The position numbers were made by a program, and so were the translations under genes. A DNA stretch of 64,000 bases from Catenovulum sediminis. Its GTDB lineage: Bacteria > Pseudomonadota > Gammaproteobacteria > Enterobacterales > Alteromonadaceae. The DNA lies in NCBI RefSeq assembly GCF_040270295.1, contig NZ_JBELOE010000067.1; one strand, given 5' to 3'. Under the pieces are notes generated by a model. It was not told the origin of the DNA. It ran no database searches and was given only the letters and a program-made list of their open reading frames with translations. Below, in pieces: positions 24,901-33,942 of this stretch (its first letter is position 1; every line of letters begins with the position of its first letter).

Positions 24901-25839
24901 ATTAACGATAATAAAACCATATTTGCTTCTTTCTTAGTGGGTATAACCGAGCGTGATAATGATATTCATTGGCCTGTAAATGGCATTATTGAAAACATTG
25001 ATCAAAGCAACTCGTTGTTTGGTTATGGTTTAGTGCAAATGTATGGGGCAGATAATATTCTGTTTAGAAATTTGCACAGTGAAGGGGGTATCACACTGCG
25101 TATGGAAACGGATAATTTAACCATGAAAGACTATGGAAAAGGCGGTATCCGCCGTATTTTTGCAGAAGATATTCGTGGTACAAATTGTTTGGCGCCTGTG
25201 ATGTTTGGTCCGCACTTTCAGGAAAATGGTTCAGTACAGGTGAACGGTGTTACTGCTACCAGTTGTGGTTTTGCAGTGCGTGTTGATGATGGATTTGTTG
25301 AGTTGTTCAGCCCAGCGGGTGAATCGTATACGCGTGATGGTTGGAGAACTGCCGTTGAAGATGAAATAGGCCAAGGGTGTGCCGCGCAACCTTATAAGCG
25401 TGGTGTTAACCAATGGGCATCACGTATTAATCCGGTTAATAATTGTTTAGACGTCGTCCATCAAAAATATGGTTTAAAACCAGGTTGGTTTGAAGAGTCT
25501 TATATCTACAATGTTACTGTTATTAATGGTCAAAACGCTCATTTGAAACAGAATCAACTGGATTATTTTAGTTTAACCAACCCGAATTGTAATAATGTAT
25601 GTTTGCCAACTACAGAGCATTGGTCAAGACGTGGAAATGTTTATATTGGTCCTGCAATTGGCGGGGTTTTTGATAAAAATGAAGCGGGCGTTGATTATCA
25701 CTTTAATATCAATGTATACAATTTGAATATGGTTGATTTTACCGAGCCTTATCATCAAATCATTGATAGCCATACCAGCTCGCAACGGGTGTGCAGTTAT
25801 TATGGCGTGCCTGATTGTCCTGATGATCGTTGGGAGTGA
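21937..25839 (+). CDS. Iota-carrageenase GH82 with three tandem accessory modules (1300 residues)
   Basis: Secreted protein with signal peptide (about residues 1-40, ending FFTHA). Residues 41-145 form an unrecognised N-terminal domain. Three related accessory modules follow: A about 147-348, B about 395-593, C about 599-801. They share 'YxFxx..I...GW', 'Q[NS].....W', 'SLWVKVEK', 'HxLLPW' and 'xIPDTWxxYDG...YPxxxFxGLExGDKVYIDxY' patterns. A Ser/Gly/Asn-rich linker (about 352-388) separates A and B. The GH82 beta-helix starts near 818 (HDYGLHDGSGTYT). The catalytic segment ITLRMETDNL places Glu1057 and Asp1059, and MFGPHFQENGS carries the conserved His. The ending VCSYYGVPDC fits the family. 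It is two to three times longer than characterised GH82 enzymes (about 490 residues). The modules probably bind substrate and prolong surface contact, and one more copy ends the lipoprotein at 42244. Confidence 0.92.
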   Translation: MVNLLFCRIFINRCKHVRKITLPFIIFALISQISFFTHATEEGSWYTVEAAYIEQSARYTQRRVGYYTYNEIQLPESAELTDSLRLVITQTSHDVLNADGIDENAQPYFNVNSLDDPIQVFFQTKRAAFAYTAELQQFIVPQADAWQFSYDFNTNEIQTENNNWEGWVYPAQNRGVMSFVAAAGEDGTAVYAYEDTSTNTNITQNGIRFNNRTNKDNINPWTEFLADAQGKTLQSVSLWVKVEKAVAGNVTVRHNLIPFPLIDDRKGPTLDAGLAQGPEYEMVIPAAANNTWVQIEFVDTKTDLKQFTIPDTWVHYDGQSAIQVYPQILFDGLEVGDKVYIDNYLIGEQALDNPCCEPVEDNGNSDSGSGSQSGGDSGNNSGGIDEPDYNLGDELSFNYHFDDNDIADNQGSQGWIYSIIDRGIMAFEADAGRSGSALSYTDNSENINPEQNGIYLQKWRDNPFTARFSNHGHIINSVKLWVKTNLTTEKDIEIIHYLLPYGLVSGNKQANYPAAVDASTKFVGVIPAGSSDWVEVELVLQDSNSGEFIIPSTWFGYDGGDLNIYPEFKFANTEVGDKIYLDDYQATSVVGEPLPIPTDFTIDYNFNDATVAQNGGWGFVLANYGTIGLEEQSGYQNTNAIAYTDISENENINNQSLLWHKWGNANPWSLAFGGGTIETEIKQVSLRVKVEKGQGNTATNDIVIKHHLLPWNVTLDGGKFGKVTAAQAISPDYTANISANQFGQWIDITFIDANTGLPTFSIPDTWVLTTGSDITDVLPSFFFGGLEQGDTVIIDDYVLQGDNALARSADTGPDEPAHDYGLHDGSGTYTNNPRPTPLPITDSDFYTEPTNFNVTRDLVQDYGVNNADTVDDTDIMQQALDEMSTELGGGKLIIPAGDYYFRSVHLRSNVHLEVEQGATFYMAQGGGWNVWMFEMGNDNEGKAENFSLVGLGDGFTIDLSIDRTADQNERVAVFKMGDIENFKFANFKINDNKTIFASFLVGITERDNDIHWPVNGIIENIDQSNSLFGYGLVQMYGADNILFRNLHSEGGITLRMETDNLTMKDYGKGGIRRIFAEDIRGTNCLAPVMFGPHFQENGSVQVNGVTATSCGFAVRVDDGFVELFSPAGESYTRDGWRTAVEDEIGQGCAAQPYKRGVNQWASRINPVNNCLDVVHQKYGLKPGWFEESYIYNVTVINGQNAHLKQNQLDYFSLTNPNCNNVCLPTTEHWSRRGNVYIGPAIGGVFDKNEAGVDYHFNINVYNLNMVDFTEPYHQIIDSHTSSQRVCSYYGVPDCPDDRWE

Positions 25840-25888
25840 TTTTTTAGCGGCAGTCCTGCACAAACGTTAGTGACGTATCGTTAATATC

Positions 25889-25918
25889 AAAGCCAGTCGT
25901 TATGTTACTGGCTTTTTT
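25889..25918 (+). terminator. Rho-independent terminator after the large GH82 gene
   Basis: AAAGCCAGT (25889-25897) pairs with ACTGGCTTT (25907-25915), followed by TTTG. It lies between the convergent GH82 and glpK genes and could work in both directions. Confidence 0.8.
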
Positions 25919-25993
25919 GTGAAGGATCCTGATTTCACGGATTAAAATTTACCATAAACTCACATTTTCTTTTGTTTCCCCCAAACGCAGTGG

Positions 25994-27472
25994 CTATGGT
26001 TTAAATAGTTTTGTGCTTTCAACGGCTTGTAGCCACTTACAATACAATTTATCACTGTATTGTTGAGAAATATCCGGCACAAAGGTCTCAGCTACACTAT
26101 CGAGTGTATTAATATCTTCCAGTGAATCGTAAATCCCTGCTTTGAGACCGGCTAATAGTGCGACACCTAGTGCTGATGTCTCTACTGTTGCTGGTCGTTT
26201 GACCTCTATTTGTAGAATGTCTGCTAAAAATTTCATCGTCCAGTTATCTCTGGACATGCCACCATCAACCCGTAACGACTCAATTGTGATGCCGTCTTCT
26301 ATAATACATTGTTGTAAGTCTCTTGTTTGGTAGCCGACGGACTGTAAGGTTGCGCTGATAATTTCTGTCATGCCAGTGGCGCGAGTTAAACCAAATAAAC
26401 CGCCTCGAGCATGGGCATCCCAATGCGGGGCGCCAAGACCAGTAAATGCAGGAACAAGATAAACACCGTGATCGTAAGGCACTTTAGAGGCTGTTTCACT
26501 AGATTGCTCAGGAGAATCAATCACATTTAAGCCATCACGTAACCAAGTAACGGCTGCACCTGCGATAAATATGCTGCCCTCTAACGCATAAGTTGTTTTG
26601 TTATTTAATCGGTAAGCGACGGTTGTGAGTAATTTGTTTTTAGATAAACAAGCGTGGTCACCTGTATTTACCATTAAAAACCCACCCGTACCGTAAGTAC
26701 TTTTGGCCATTCCTTTTTTAAAACAGTTTTGACCAAATAGTGCGGCTTGCTGATCGCCGGCTACGCCATTTATCGGAATTGTAGTTCCCAATAATTCAGG
26801 TAATGTTAAACCAAATTTATCAGCACTATTAAGTACTTCTGGCAGTATACTTTTTGGGATTGAAAATAAATCCAGTAATTCATCATCCCACTGCTGAGTA
26901 TGGATATTAAATAGCAGTGTACGTGACGCGTTGCTTGCATCTGTTACATGTTTTTCACCACCTGTAAGCATCCAAATGAGGTAACTGTCTACGGTTCCAA
27001 ACAGTAATTCGCCTTGTTCAGCTAATTCTCGAGCCCCATCAACATTCTCTAAAATCCAGCGAATTTTTGTTGCGGAAAAATAAGGATCTATTAATAAGCC
27101 TGTTTTATCTCTGATAAAGGCAACATTCTCTTTTGTTCTGATAGAGTCGCAATAATCGCTGGTTCGCCTATCTTGCCATACAATGGCATTGTATAAAGTT
27201 TCACCCGTTATTTTATTCCACACTAGCGTTGTTTCGCGTTGATTGCATATGCCAATAGTGCTAATTTCAACTTTTGCGTTGGCGATAGCTTGCTGACAGA
27301 CTGCTAGAGTACTTGTCCAAATGTCTTTAGGATTATGTTCAACCCAGCCATTTTCAGGGTAATATTGTTCGAATTCCTGTTGTTCTAATTGAATAATGCT
27401 ACCTTTTTCATCAAAAATGATAGCTCTGGAACTCGTAGTACCTTGATCAATTGATAAAATATAATGACTCAT
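25994..27472 (-). CDS. glpK: Glycerol kinase
   Basis: Phosphorylates glycerol to glycerol-3-phosphate with ATP in the cytoplasm. The 492-residue product has the normal length and FGGY-family features: the phosphate-binding IDQGTTSSRAIIFDEKG at the N-terminus, WNAIVWQDRR-like YNAIVWQDRRTSDYC, TYGTGGFLMVNTG, FTGLGAPHWDAHARGGLFGL, and the second signature (GMTEIISATLQSVGYQTRDL). It is divergent from glpR and near glpD and tpiA, so the cluster forms a complete route from glycerol to glyceraldehyde-3-phosphate. No glycerol facilitator (glpF) is adjacent, which suggests the glycerol is produced inside the cell. Regulation by GlpR is expected. Confidence 0.95.
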   Translation of the reverse strand: MSHYILSIDQGTTSSRAIIFDEKGSIIQLEQQEFEQYYPENGWVEHNPKDIWTSTLAVCQQAIANAKVEISTIGICNQRETTLVWNKITGETLYNAIVWQDRRTSDYCDSIRTKENVAFIRDKTGLLIDPYFSATKIRWILENVDGARELAEQGELLFGTVDSYLIWMLTGGEKHVTDASNASRTLLFNIHTQQWDDELLDLFSIPKSILPEVLNSADKFGLTLPELLGTTIPINGVAGDQQAALFGQNCFKKGMAKSTYGTGGFLMVNTGDHACLSKNKLLTTVAYRLNNKTTYALEGSIFIAGAAVTWLRDGLNVIDSPEQSSETASKVPYDHGVYLVPAFTGLGAPHWDAHARGGLFGLTRATGMTEIISATLQSVGYQTRDLQQCIIEDGITIESLRVDGGMSRDNWTMKFLADILQIEVKRPATVETSALGVALLAGLKAGIYDSLEDINTLDSVAETFVPDISQQYSDKLYCKWLQAVESTKLFKP

Positions 27473-27531
27473 ATTTCTACCTTTTGTTAATATCTATTTA
27501 AAATAATATAACAGATAATTTGTTTTCTAAA

Positions 27532-27550
27532 AAGTTCGAAATTGTTCATT
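27532..27550. promoter_or_regulatory. Degenerate GlpR-type half-sites in the glpK/glpR promoter
   Basis: AAGTTCGAAATTGTTCATT contains GTTCG (27534-27538) and TGTTC (27543-27547), resembling the TGTTCG core of E. coli GlpR operators. It lies between divergent glpK and glpR. The match is partial. Confidence 0.4.
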
Positions 27551-27630
27551 GTGGTGTTTTTTTAAGGGTGTTTATTGTAAAACCTAGTTAAGTGTATAAT
27601 GCTGAAAGGAAATTTAGAGGTATTGAAGGT

Positions 27631-28407
27631 ATGACAGCAAAAAGAAAATTAACCCAACAAAGAAGACAGGATGTCATTCTGCAAATGCTCGAGAAACAAG
27701 AATTTATTAGCATTGATGAGCTAGTCGAATATTTTGACGTTGCGCCACAAACTATTCGTCGTGATTTAAACCAACTCGCTAAAAAAGATAAAATTACCCG
27801 TCATCATGGTGGTGCTGGCAAAGAAACCAACACGGTCAATGTGAACTATCAAGATCGAAAAATAATGAACTTGGAAGCGAAGCAAAGAATTGCAGAAGCG
27901 ATCGCTGCGACAATTCCTGACGGTGCATCTATTTTTATTAATATTGGTACCACAACAGAGTTAGTAGCCAAACAATTATTGAATCATAAAGACTTGATGA
28001 TAGTGACTAACAATATACATGTAGCCGGTATCATGAGCTTTAAAGAAGACTTTACCGTTATTATCGCAAGTGGCGAAGTGAGAGCAAGAGACGGCGGCAT
28101 TGTAGGTGAGACAACGATTGATTTTATTAATCAATTTCATACCGATTTTGCAGTTATTGGTATTAGTGGTATCAATGACGAAGGCTATCTACTCGATTTT
28201 GATTTTCGTGAAGTGAAAGTCGCTCAGGCAATTATCAAAAATACAGAAAGTGTCTTGCTGGCTGCGGATAGCTCTAAGTTTGGGCGTAATGCTGTCGTGA
28301 AGCTAGGTAGCATTAATCAGGTTAATCACTTGTATACAGATATTGATCCGCCTGAAAAAGTAAAGCAAATCATAGTTAAATCTGACGTAAATTTACATAT
28401 AGTATAA
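27631..28407 (+). CDS. glpR: DeoR-family repressor of glycerol genes
   Basis: The ATG at 27631 begins MTAKRKLTQQRRQDVILQML, matching the usual start of GlpR; an upstream in-frame GTG at 27592 would add unusual residues. The 258-residue product has the DeoR helix-turn-helix (FISIDELVEYFDVAPQTIRR, then DLNQLAKKDKITRHHGGA) and the C-terminal sugar-phosphate-binding domain (IPDGASIFINIGTTTELVA, DFAVIGISGI, LLAADSSKFGR). GlpR of E. coli represses glp operons and is released by glycerol-3-phosphate. TGTTCG-type half-sites upstream of glpD (28621-28655) and in the GH36/GH42 intergenic region (38472-38491) suggest that this regulator controls the whole galactoside/glycerol block. Confidence 0.92.
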   Translation: MTAKRKLTQQRRQDVILQMLEKQEFISIDELVEYFDVAPQTIRRDLNQLAKKDKITRHHGGAGKETNTVNVNYQDRKIMNLEAKQRIAEAIAATIPDGASIFINIGTTTELVAKQLLNHKDLMIVTNNIHVAGIMSFKEDFTVIIASGEVRARDGGIVGETTIDFINQFHTDFAVIGISGINDEGYLLDFDFREVKVAQAIIKNTESVLLAADSSKFGRNAVVKLGSINQVNHLYTDIDPPEKVKQIIVKSDVNLHIV

Positions 28408-28620
28408 CTGCCTTTTTAAAGCAGGCACTGCTAACCGGCTTTGCCTGTATCCCTTCTTAACTTTTTATCCTCTTAATTGAGATATACGTTTATTTCAATT
28501 TTTTTTATTTCTACTCTTTTTGACAAAATGTTGATTTCTATACTTTCTTTTTGATTCGATTAGTCGTTTTTTAAATGCGGTATTCGTATTTCTATATCCA
28601 TCAAGATCCAAAAGGAACTA

Positions 28621-28655
28621 AAACGAACATTTTTTGTTGATCTTTTTGTTCGTTT
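28621..28655. promoter_or_regulatory. GlpR-type operator upstream of glpD
   Basis: AAACGAACA (28621-28629) and TGTTCGTTT (28647-28655) form a 9-bp inverted repeat. AACGAACATT at 28622-28631 fits the E. coli GlpR half-site (AWCGAACATW) exactly, and the other arm differs at one position. It lies about 50-85 bp upstream of the glpD start. The rest of the 28408-28706 gap shows no gene. Confidence 0.65.
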
Positions 28656-28706
28656 GTCTCATACTGATGTTTATTAAATGTTAATTATTAATTTTGGTCG
28701 AGTAGC

Positions 28707-30206
28707 ATGCAATTAAATGAAATCAATTGGGATCTTGTTGTAGTAGGGGGTGGAGTCAATGGCGTGGGTATCGCTAACGATGCTGCCGGCAGAGGGCTTA
28801 AGGTTTTGTTATGTGAGAAAGGCGACCTAGCCTCAGCTACTTCATCAGCCAGTAGTAAACTTATCCATGGTGGTTTACGTTATTTAGAGCACTACGAGTT
28901 TAGGTTAGTAAAAGAAGCATTGGCAGAACGCGAAGTTTTGCTTGAAAACGCGCCCCATATTATGTGGCCTCTTAGGTTTTATTTACCACATAGACCGCAC
29001 CTTCGGCCGGCTTGGATGATTAGAGCGGGATTATTCCTTTATGATCATTTAAGCAAACGAAAACGCTTACCAGGTTCAAAATTCGTTCGCTTTTCTGATG
29101 AAAGTGTTTTAGTGCCTCAAATTAAAAAAGGATTTGAGTATTCAGATGGTTGGGTCGATGACGCTCGTTTAGTTGTATTAAATGCAATCGCTGCAGCTGA
29201 AAAAGGGGCGAAAATATTAACTCAAACCGAGTGCATTAGCGCAGAAACTGGTGGCGATAGTTGGTTTGTCACGTTGCAAGATACAAGCACCAAAGCGCTA
29301 ACTAATGTTCGAGCTAAGTGTGTGATCAATGCGACGGGCCCTTGGGTGGAAGACTTATTCTTGCATGCTTTAAAAGAAACTTCGCCGCGTAAAATCAGGC
29401 TAGTTAAAGGTAGTCATATCATTGTTCCTAAGCTTCATGATCAGAAACATGCTTATATATTACAGAATGAAGATAAGCGAATTGTTTTTGTTTTACCTTA
29501 TGAAGAGGATTTTTCGTTAATTGGCACGACAGATGTTGATTATGATGGGGATCCCGGAGTTGTGCGTATTGATCAGGATGAGATCAATTATTTACTCGAA
29601 GTTACCAATCAACACTTTACTACTAAAGTCAGCAGCAGCGACATAGTACATAGCTATTCTGGGGTTCGTCCGTTAATGGATGATGAGAGAGATAATGCAC
29701 AAGCTGTTACTCGAGATTATACTTTAAACCTGCAAGAAAAAGAGTTTGGTATCCCTATTTTGTCTGTATTTGGCGGCAAAATTACAACTTATAGAAAACT
29801 CGCTCAAGCAGCTGTCGACAAGTTAAAACCTTATTTTCCACAAATGAAAGCTTGTCAGACTAAATTTGAATCGCTTCCAGGTGGCGACTTTGAAGATCAT
29901 GAATCTTTGCAGAAAAGCCTTGCTGATACCTACCCATGGCTACCGGAAAAAATATTAAGACGTTTTGTTCGATCTTACGGAACTTTCTCTAAATTAATTT
30001 TGGAAAGCTCAAGTGGCCTTGAAGATTTAGGAATTTGTTTTAATCAAAACCTTTACCAAAAAGAAGTTGATTATCTTATTGAACACGAGTGGGCTCGGTC
30101 AATTGAAGATGTTCTCTGGCGGCGCACTAAATTAGGCTTGCGCTTATCGGCAGAGGAAAAAGAACAACTTCAACGTTATGTAAACGAAAAACTTTTAACA
30201 GAGTAG
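28707..30206 (+). CDS. glpD: Aerobic glycerol-3-phosphate dehydrogenase
   Basis: FAD-dependent, membrane-associated enzyme that oxidises glycerol-3-phosphate to dihydroxyacetone phosphate and passes electrons to quinone. The 499 residues have the expected length. Visible are the FAD-binding Rossmann motif (VVVGGGVNGVGIANDAAGRG), the family signature SSASSKLIHGGLRYLEHYEF, NATGPWVEDL, IGTTDVDYDGDP, SGVRPLMDD and FGGKITTYRKLAQ. The C-terminal helical domain continues to the end. It is followed 7 bp later by tpiA, so the two are translated from one transcript, and the product of this enzyme is the substrate of TpiA. Confidence 0.95.
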   Translation: MQLNEINWDLVVVGGGVNGVGIANDAAGRGLKVLLCEKGDLASATSSASSKLIHGGLRYLEHYEFRLVKEALAEREVLLENAPHIMWPLRFYLPHRPHLRPAWMIRAGLFLYDHLSKRKRLPGSKFVRFSDESVLVPQIKKGFEYSDGWVDDARLVVLNAIAAAEKGAKILTQTECISAETGGDSWFVTLQDTSTKALTNVRAKCVINATGPWVEDLFLHALKETSPRKIRLVKGSHIIVPKLHDQKHAYILQNEDKRIVFVLPYEEDFSLIGTTDVDYDGDPGVVRIDQDEINYLLEVTNQHFTTKVSSSDIVHSYSGVRPLMDDERDNAQAVTRDYTLNLQEKEFGIPILSVFGGKITTYRKLAQAAVDKLKPYFPQMKACQTKFESLPGGDFEDHESLQKSLADTYPWLPEKILRRFVRSYGTFSKLILESSSGLEDLGICFNQNLYQKEVDYLIEHEWARSIEDVLWRRTKLGLRLSAEEKEQLQRYVNEKLLTE

Positions 30207-30213
30207 ATCAAGT

Positions 30214-30990
30214 ATGAAAAATAAACTAATTGCTGCTAACTGGAAAATGAACCTGGACTCAGAGCAAAGTGAGCAGTTATTTGAACAATGCGCTGAGCTG
30301 GCTAAAAGTATTTCGCCAACGTTAGTGATTTGTCCTCCGGCAACATACTTACAAGCGGGTAATAAACTCTTAGCAAACTCGGGTGCTTTTTTAGGCGCGC
30401 AGAATGTAAATCAAAATCGTGCTGGCGCTTTTACCGGTGAATTATCAGCCAGCATGTTAAAAGATTGCGGTTGTAAATATGTGATTGTCGGGCACTCAGA
30501 GCGACGCGCTCAGTTTAATGAAGACGATGAAATCGTTGCCGAAAAAATCAAAATAGCAATCGACAATAATTTAATTCCTATTTTATGTATTGGTGAGTCT
30601 GAAACCCAAAGACACCTTGGCTTAACTGATAGTTTTGTAACTTACCAAATAGACTCGGCTTTGGCGCTTGTCGATGAAAGCCAGATTCACAAATTAGTGA
30701 TCGCCTACGAACCTATCTGGGCGATTGGTACAAATAAAACTGCAAGTATTACGCAAATCGAACAAACAATGTCTACCATTGTTAAGCATTTGATAAATAA
30801 ATATCAACAAAATGTGGTTGATAAGTCAATTCATGTCCTTTATGGCGGTAGTGTGTCAGATAAGAATTGTGAATCTATTTTATCTCTTGATGTTGTTGAT
30901 GGCTGTTTGGTTGGTGGTGCATCAATTGATTTTAACAAATTTGAAAAAATCTGTCGGGCCAATGTTCAATCTTTGGCGACTGCTCAGTAA
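30214..30990 (+). CDS. tpiA: Triosephosphate isomerase
   Basis: Interconverts dihydroxyacetone phosphate and glyceraldehyde-3-phosphate. The 258-residue product shows AANWKMN (catalytic Lys), VIVGHSERRAQF (catalytic His/Ser region), VIAYEPIWAIGT (catalytic Glu) and the phosphate-binding loops LYGGSVSD and LVGGASI, so it should be active. Being second in an operon with glpD is unusual for a housekeeping tpiA, which is normally elsewhere in the chromosome. This may be a dedicated second copy that removes GlpD product during growth on glycerol-yielding substrates. A TBDR gene follows 70 bp later on the same strand. Confidence 0.95.
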   Translation: MKNKLIAANWKMNLDSEQSEQLFEQCAELAKSISPTLVICPPATYLQAGNKLLANSGAFLGAQNVNQNRAGAFTGELSASMLKDCGCKYVIVGHSERRAQFNEDDEIVAEKIKIAIDNNLIPILCIGESETQRHLGLTDSFVTYQIDSALALVDESQIHKLVIAYEPIWAIGTNKTASITQIEQTMSTIVKHLINKYQQNVVDKSIHVLYGGSVSDKNCESILSLDVVDGCLVGGASIDFNKFEKICRANVQSLATAQ

Positions 30991-31060
30991 CAGGAGTACT
31001 CAATGTACTCTTATTGTCAACACACTCAAGACTAACAATAGAAAAATGTAGAGGAATAAT

Positions 31061-33874
31061 ATGAATAATTCAGTATTTTCTTTAGGTAAAAAAACCGCAA
31101 TTTCATTAGCCGTTTCGACTGCCCTAATGTCAAATGTCGCAGTCTCTGCGGAAAATGAAGGTGCAACCTCAAAAGTAGACGAAACCATAGCTGTAAGAGG
31201 GCTTCGTTCAAGTTTAAAACAATCTATGTTCGATAAAAAACAATCTGTTTTGGTATCGGATGGCATTGCCGCTGAAGATTTAGGTAAGTTTCCTGATCTA
31301 AATGTTGCGGAATCTCTGCAACGTATTACGGGTGTTTCAATTGATAGATCTGGTGGGGAAGGTCAATCAGTAACGGTGCGTGGTTTTGGGCCGGAATTCA
31401 ATACTGTTTTAGTGAATGGTCGTCAAATGGCGACTGAAAATGCAGGCCGAGAGTTCAGTTTTGATGTGTTGGCAGCTGAGCAAATTACGGGCGCAGATGT
31501 TTACAAAAGTAGTTCAGCCAAATTACAGGAAGGTAGTATAGGTGCCACTATCAACGTATCCACGGCTCGCCCTTTTGATAATCAAGGGTTTCATGCAATT
31601 GCTTCGGTTAAAGCGCAATATGAAACCTTAAATGAAGAAACTTCACCCGCATTTTCTGGTTTGATCAGTAACACCTTTGCAGATGGCAAATTTGGCGCAT
31701 TGGTTGCGGTTTCTCACCAAGAGCGTGAAGTTCAATTAAATCAAATTGTCACAGCAGGATACAGAACCGGTATTACGTTAACCAACACAGATGGAGATGT
31801 TATTGCCGAAAATGCGACAATTCCGCGTAACTTAGATATGACAGTAGATGAGCAAAAACGGACCCGTACTAATCTCAGTACTTCATTGCAATATGCACCG
31901 AATGCAGACTTAACCTTAACCTTTGACGGTTTATACTCAAAGTTTGAGGTGGATTCAAGAGTGCGTGATTTAGCGGCTTGGTTTGAACCAAACCGAGTAA
32001 ACAGCGCTACAATAGACCCAGTCAGCCGCACTGCAATTAAATTTGATCAAGTGGGTGGCAGTGCAAACACCGATTTTGTTGACCATACACGAAATAGCCG
32101 TGATGTTACTGCCAGCTTACTTGGCTTTAATGCCGACTGGCAGATTAACGATGATCTAAAAGCAAATTTTGATGTATCTAAATCATCCGCTAAAGATGAT
32201 AGTGCAGGTAAGAGTCGTTTTAATGTGATCGGTATTGAAAATACATTTAGCTTTGATTTATCCAGCGGTAAACCTGTTGCAACGCATCAAGGTTTTGGTT
32301 CGGGGACACTACCGTCTGCTGATTTAGCGCGGGCTCACTATAACGAAGTGGGGGGATTAGGTGGTGAAGCTCAAAATCGCGGAGCTACGGTCGAAGACGA
32401 TATTTTAGAAGCCAAAGCAGACTTTGAATATATCCCGACAAGCGATACGTTGACGAGCTTAAAATTTGGTGCATATTTGCAGGAAAGAGAAAAGCAACGT
32501 TTTAGAGCTTTTGGTAACGCTGGCTGTGCCTTTTGTGGTTATCACGCTTCTTTACCAGCAGGCTTATTAGAAACTTATACCGCGTCAAATTATTTTGAGG
32601 GTGTTGCAAACACTTGGTATACCTATGACGCGAATGCTTACTTTGAATATATGGGAACCGACGCTGCGGCTGCATCACATGATGCTTCAGCTTTGGCTCA
32701 ACACGTAGCTGCAGGCAATGACCCTTCAACTTATACATCGGCCGCAACAAACTATGGCGATGGTTTTGTTGCAGTAGTTCAAGATGATCGATACAAGGTT
32801 AAAGAAGAAATATTAAGTGCGTATGTCGACGCAACATTCCAAGGTGATTTTGGTGATTTACCGTATAGTATCAACTGGGGTTTACGTTATAGTCAGACAA
32901 GTACCGAATCAACAGGTATTCAAGCAGAACTGACTGATATAGTGCAAACGGCCGATCCAACACTCTTTAGTAATGTGACGGGGGCGGGTGTTGAAGTCTC
33001 ATCTTCGTCAGATTATGGCGTATTATTACCTTCCCTCAACTTAAAATTAGACCTAACAAATGATTTAATATTAAGAGGGGCTATATATGATTCTTTAACC
33101 CGTCCAACGTTGAGCGATCTGTCTCCGACAACAGTTTATGGTGAACCCAGACGACAAAATTTAACCGCAAGTGGTGGTAACGCGCAATTACAACCTTTCC
33201 GTTCTGAAAATTATGATATTTCATTAGAATGGTATTACGGCGATACAAGTTCATTTACCGTTGCTGCATTTAATAAAGATGTAACCGACTGGATTGTTAC
33301 TTTACCGGGTGACGAAGAATTTACACTAAGTGACCGAAATGCACCTGATTTTGCCTGTAGCACCTGTGGTGCAGGTGATACTTCTGATGAGTTAAATGGT
33401 GCCAGTGAAATGCTGACCGTTTCTCGTCCGCAAAACGCGGTTGATGGAAATGTTAACGGTATTGAAATTGCTTGGTTACATACATTTGAATTTGGATTTG
33501 GTGTGCAAGCAAATGCAACTATTGTTAACAGTTCTGAAGAGTTAAACACCTTACTTGAAGGCTTGGGCGATTCTCAAAACCTAATTCTTTTTTATGAAAA
33601 CAATGGCTTCCAAACAAGATTAGCATTTAATAATCGTGAAACCTTTTTACGCACTGCGGTAAACCCAACCGGTGGTGAGCCCATTTACGGAAAAACTTAT
33701 GGTCAATGGGATCTCAGTGCAAGTTATGATATTAACGAAACAATTAATGTGTTTTTCGAAGGTATCAATATAACAGAAGAAGAAATTATCCAACATGGCC
33801 GTTACGCAAATCAAATTATCTCGGTTGAAGATAATGGTGCACGATTTGCTGTTGGTGTTCGCGGTACTTTTTAA
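31061..33874 (+). CDS. TonB-dependent receptor of the galactoside/glycerol block
   Basis: The 937-residue outer-membrane receptor starts after GAGGAATAAT with a signal peptide ending near VAVSA. ETIAVRGLRSSLKQSMFDKK is the TonB-box/plug entry, followed by FPDLNVAESLQRITGVSIDR, SVTVRGFGPEFNTVLVNGRQ and the barrel, ending ARFAVGVRGTF. This subgroup (GLRSSL...KFPDxNVAESLQRI) is typical of Alteromonadales/Caulobacter sugar receptors that lie beside tryptophan-halogenase-like and SapC genes, as here. A Cys pair (CAFCGY near residue 490 and ACSTCGAG near 765) is visible in loops. It follows tpiA closely and precedes a terminator. The imported ligand is unknown; context suggests a galactoside. Confidence 0.88.
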   Translation: MNNSVFSLGKKTAISLAVSTALMSNVAVSAENEGATSKVDETIAVRGLRSSLKQSMFDKKQSVLVSDGIAAEDLGKFPDLNVAESLQRITGVSIDRSGGEGQSVTVRGFGPEFNTVLVNGRQMATENAGREFSFDVLAAEQITGADVYKSSSAKLQEGSIGATINVSTARPFDNQGFHAIASVKAQYETLNEETSPAFSGLISNTFADGKFGALVAVSHQEREVQLNQIVTAGYRTGITLTNTDGDVIAENATIPRNLDMTVDEQKRTRTNLSTSLQYAPNADLTLTFDGLYSKFEVDSRVRDLAAWFEPNRVNSATIDPVSRTAIKFDQVGGSANTDFVDHTRNSRDVTASLLGFNADWQINDDLKANFDVSKSSAKDDSAGKSRFNVIGIENTFSFDLSSGKPVATHQGFGSGTLPSADLARAHYNEVGGLGGEAQNRGATVEDDILEAKADFEYIPTSDTLTSLKFGAYLQEREKQRFRAFGNAGCAFCGYHASLPAGLLETYTASNYFEGVANTWYTYDANAYFEYMGTDAAAASHDASALAQHVAAGNDPSTYTSAATNYGDGFVAVVQDDRYKVKEEILSAYVDATFQGDFGDLPYSINWGLRYSQTSTESTGIQAELTDIVQTADPTLFSNVTGAGVEVSSSSDYGVLLPSLNLKLDLTNDLILRGAIYDSLTRPTLSDLSPTTVYGEPRRQNLTASGGNAQLQPFRSENYDISLEWYYGDTSSFTVAAFNKDVTDWIVTLPGDEEFTLSDRNAPDFACSTCGAGDTSDELNGASEMLTVSRPQNAVDGNVNGIEIAWLHTFEFGFGVQANATIVNSSEELNTLLEGLGDSQNLILFYENNGFQTRLAFNNRETFLRTAVNPTGGEPIYGKTYGQWDLSASYDINETINVFFEGINITEEEIIQHGRYANQIISVEDNGARFAVGVRGTF

Positions 33875-33898
33875 GCTGAAAGGCTATACTCATTAAAA

Positions 33899-33929
33899 GA
33901 CAAACCCGTTTATCGGGTTTGTCTTATTT
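33899..33929 (+). terminator. Rho-independent terminator after the TBDR
   Basis: GACAAACCCG (33899-33908) pairs perfectly with CGGGTTTGTC (33914-33923) and TTATTT follows. It sits between the TBDR and the halogenase-like gene, so the downstream pair is expressed by read-through or by another promoter. Confidence 0.85.
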
Positions 33930-33942
33930 AACAGGAGTAAAA

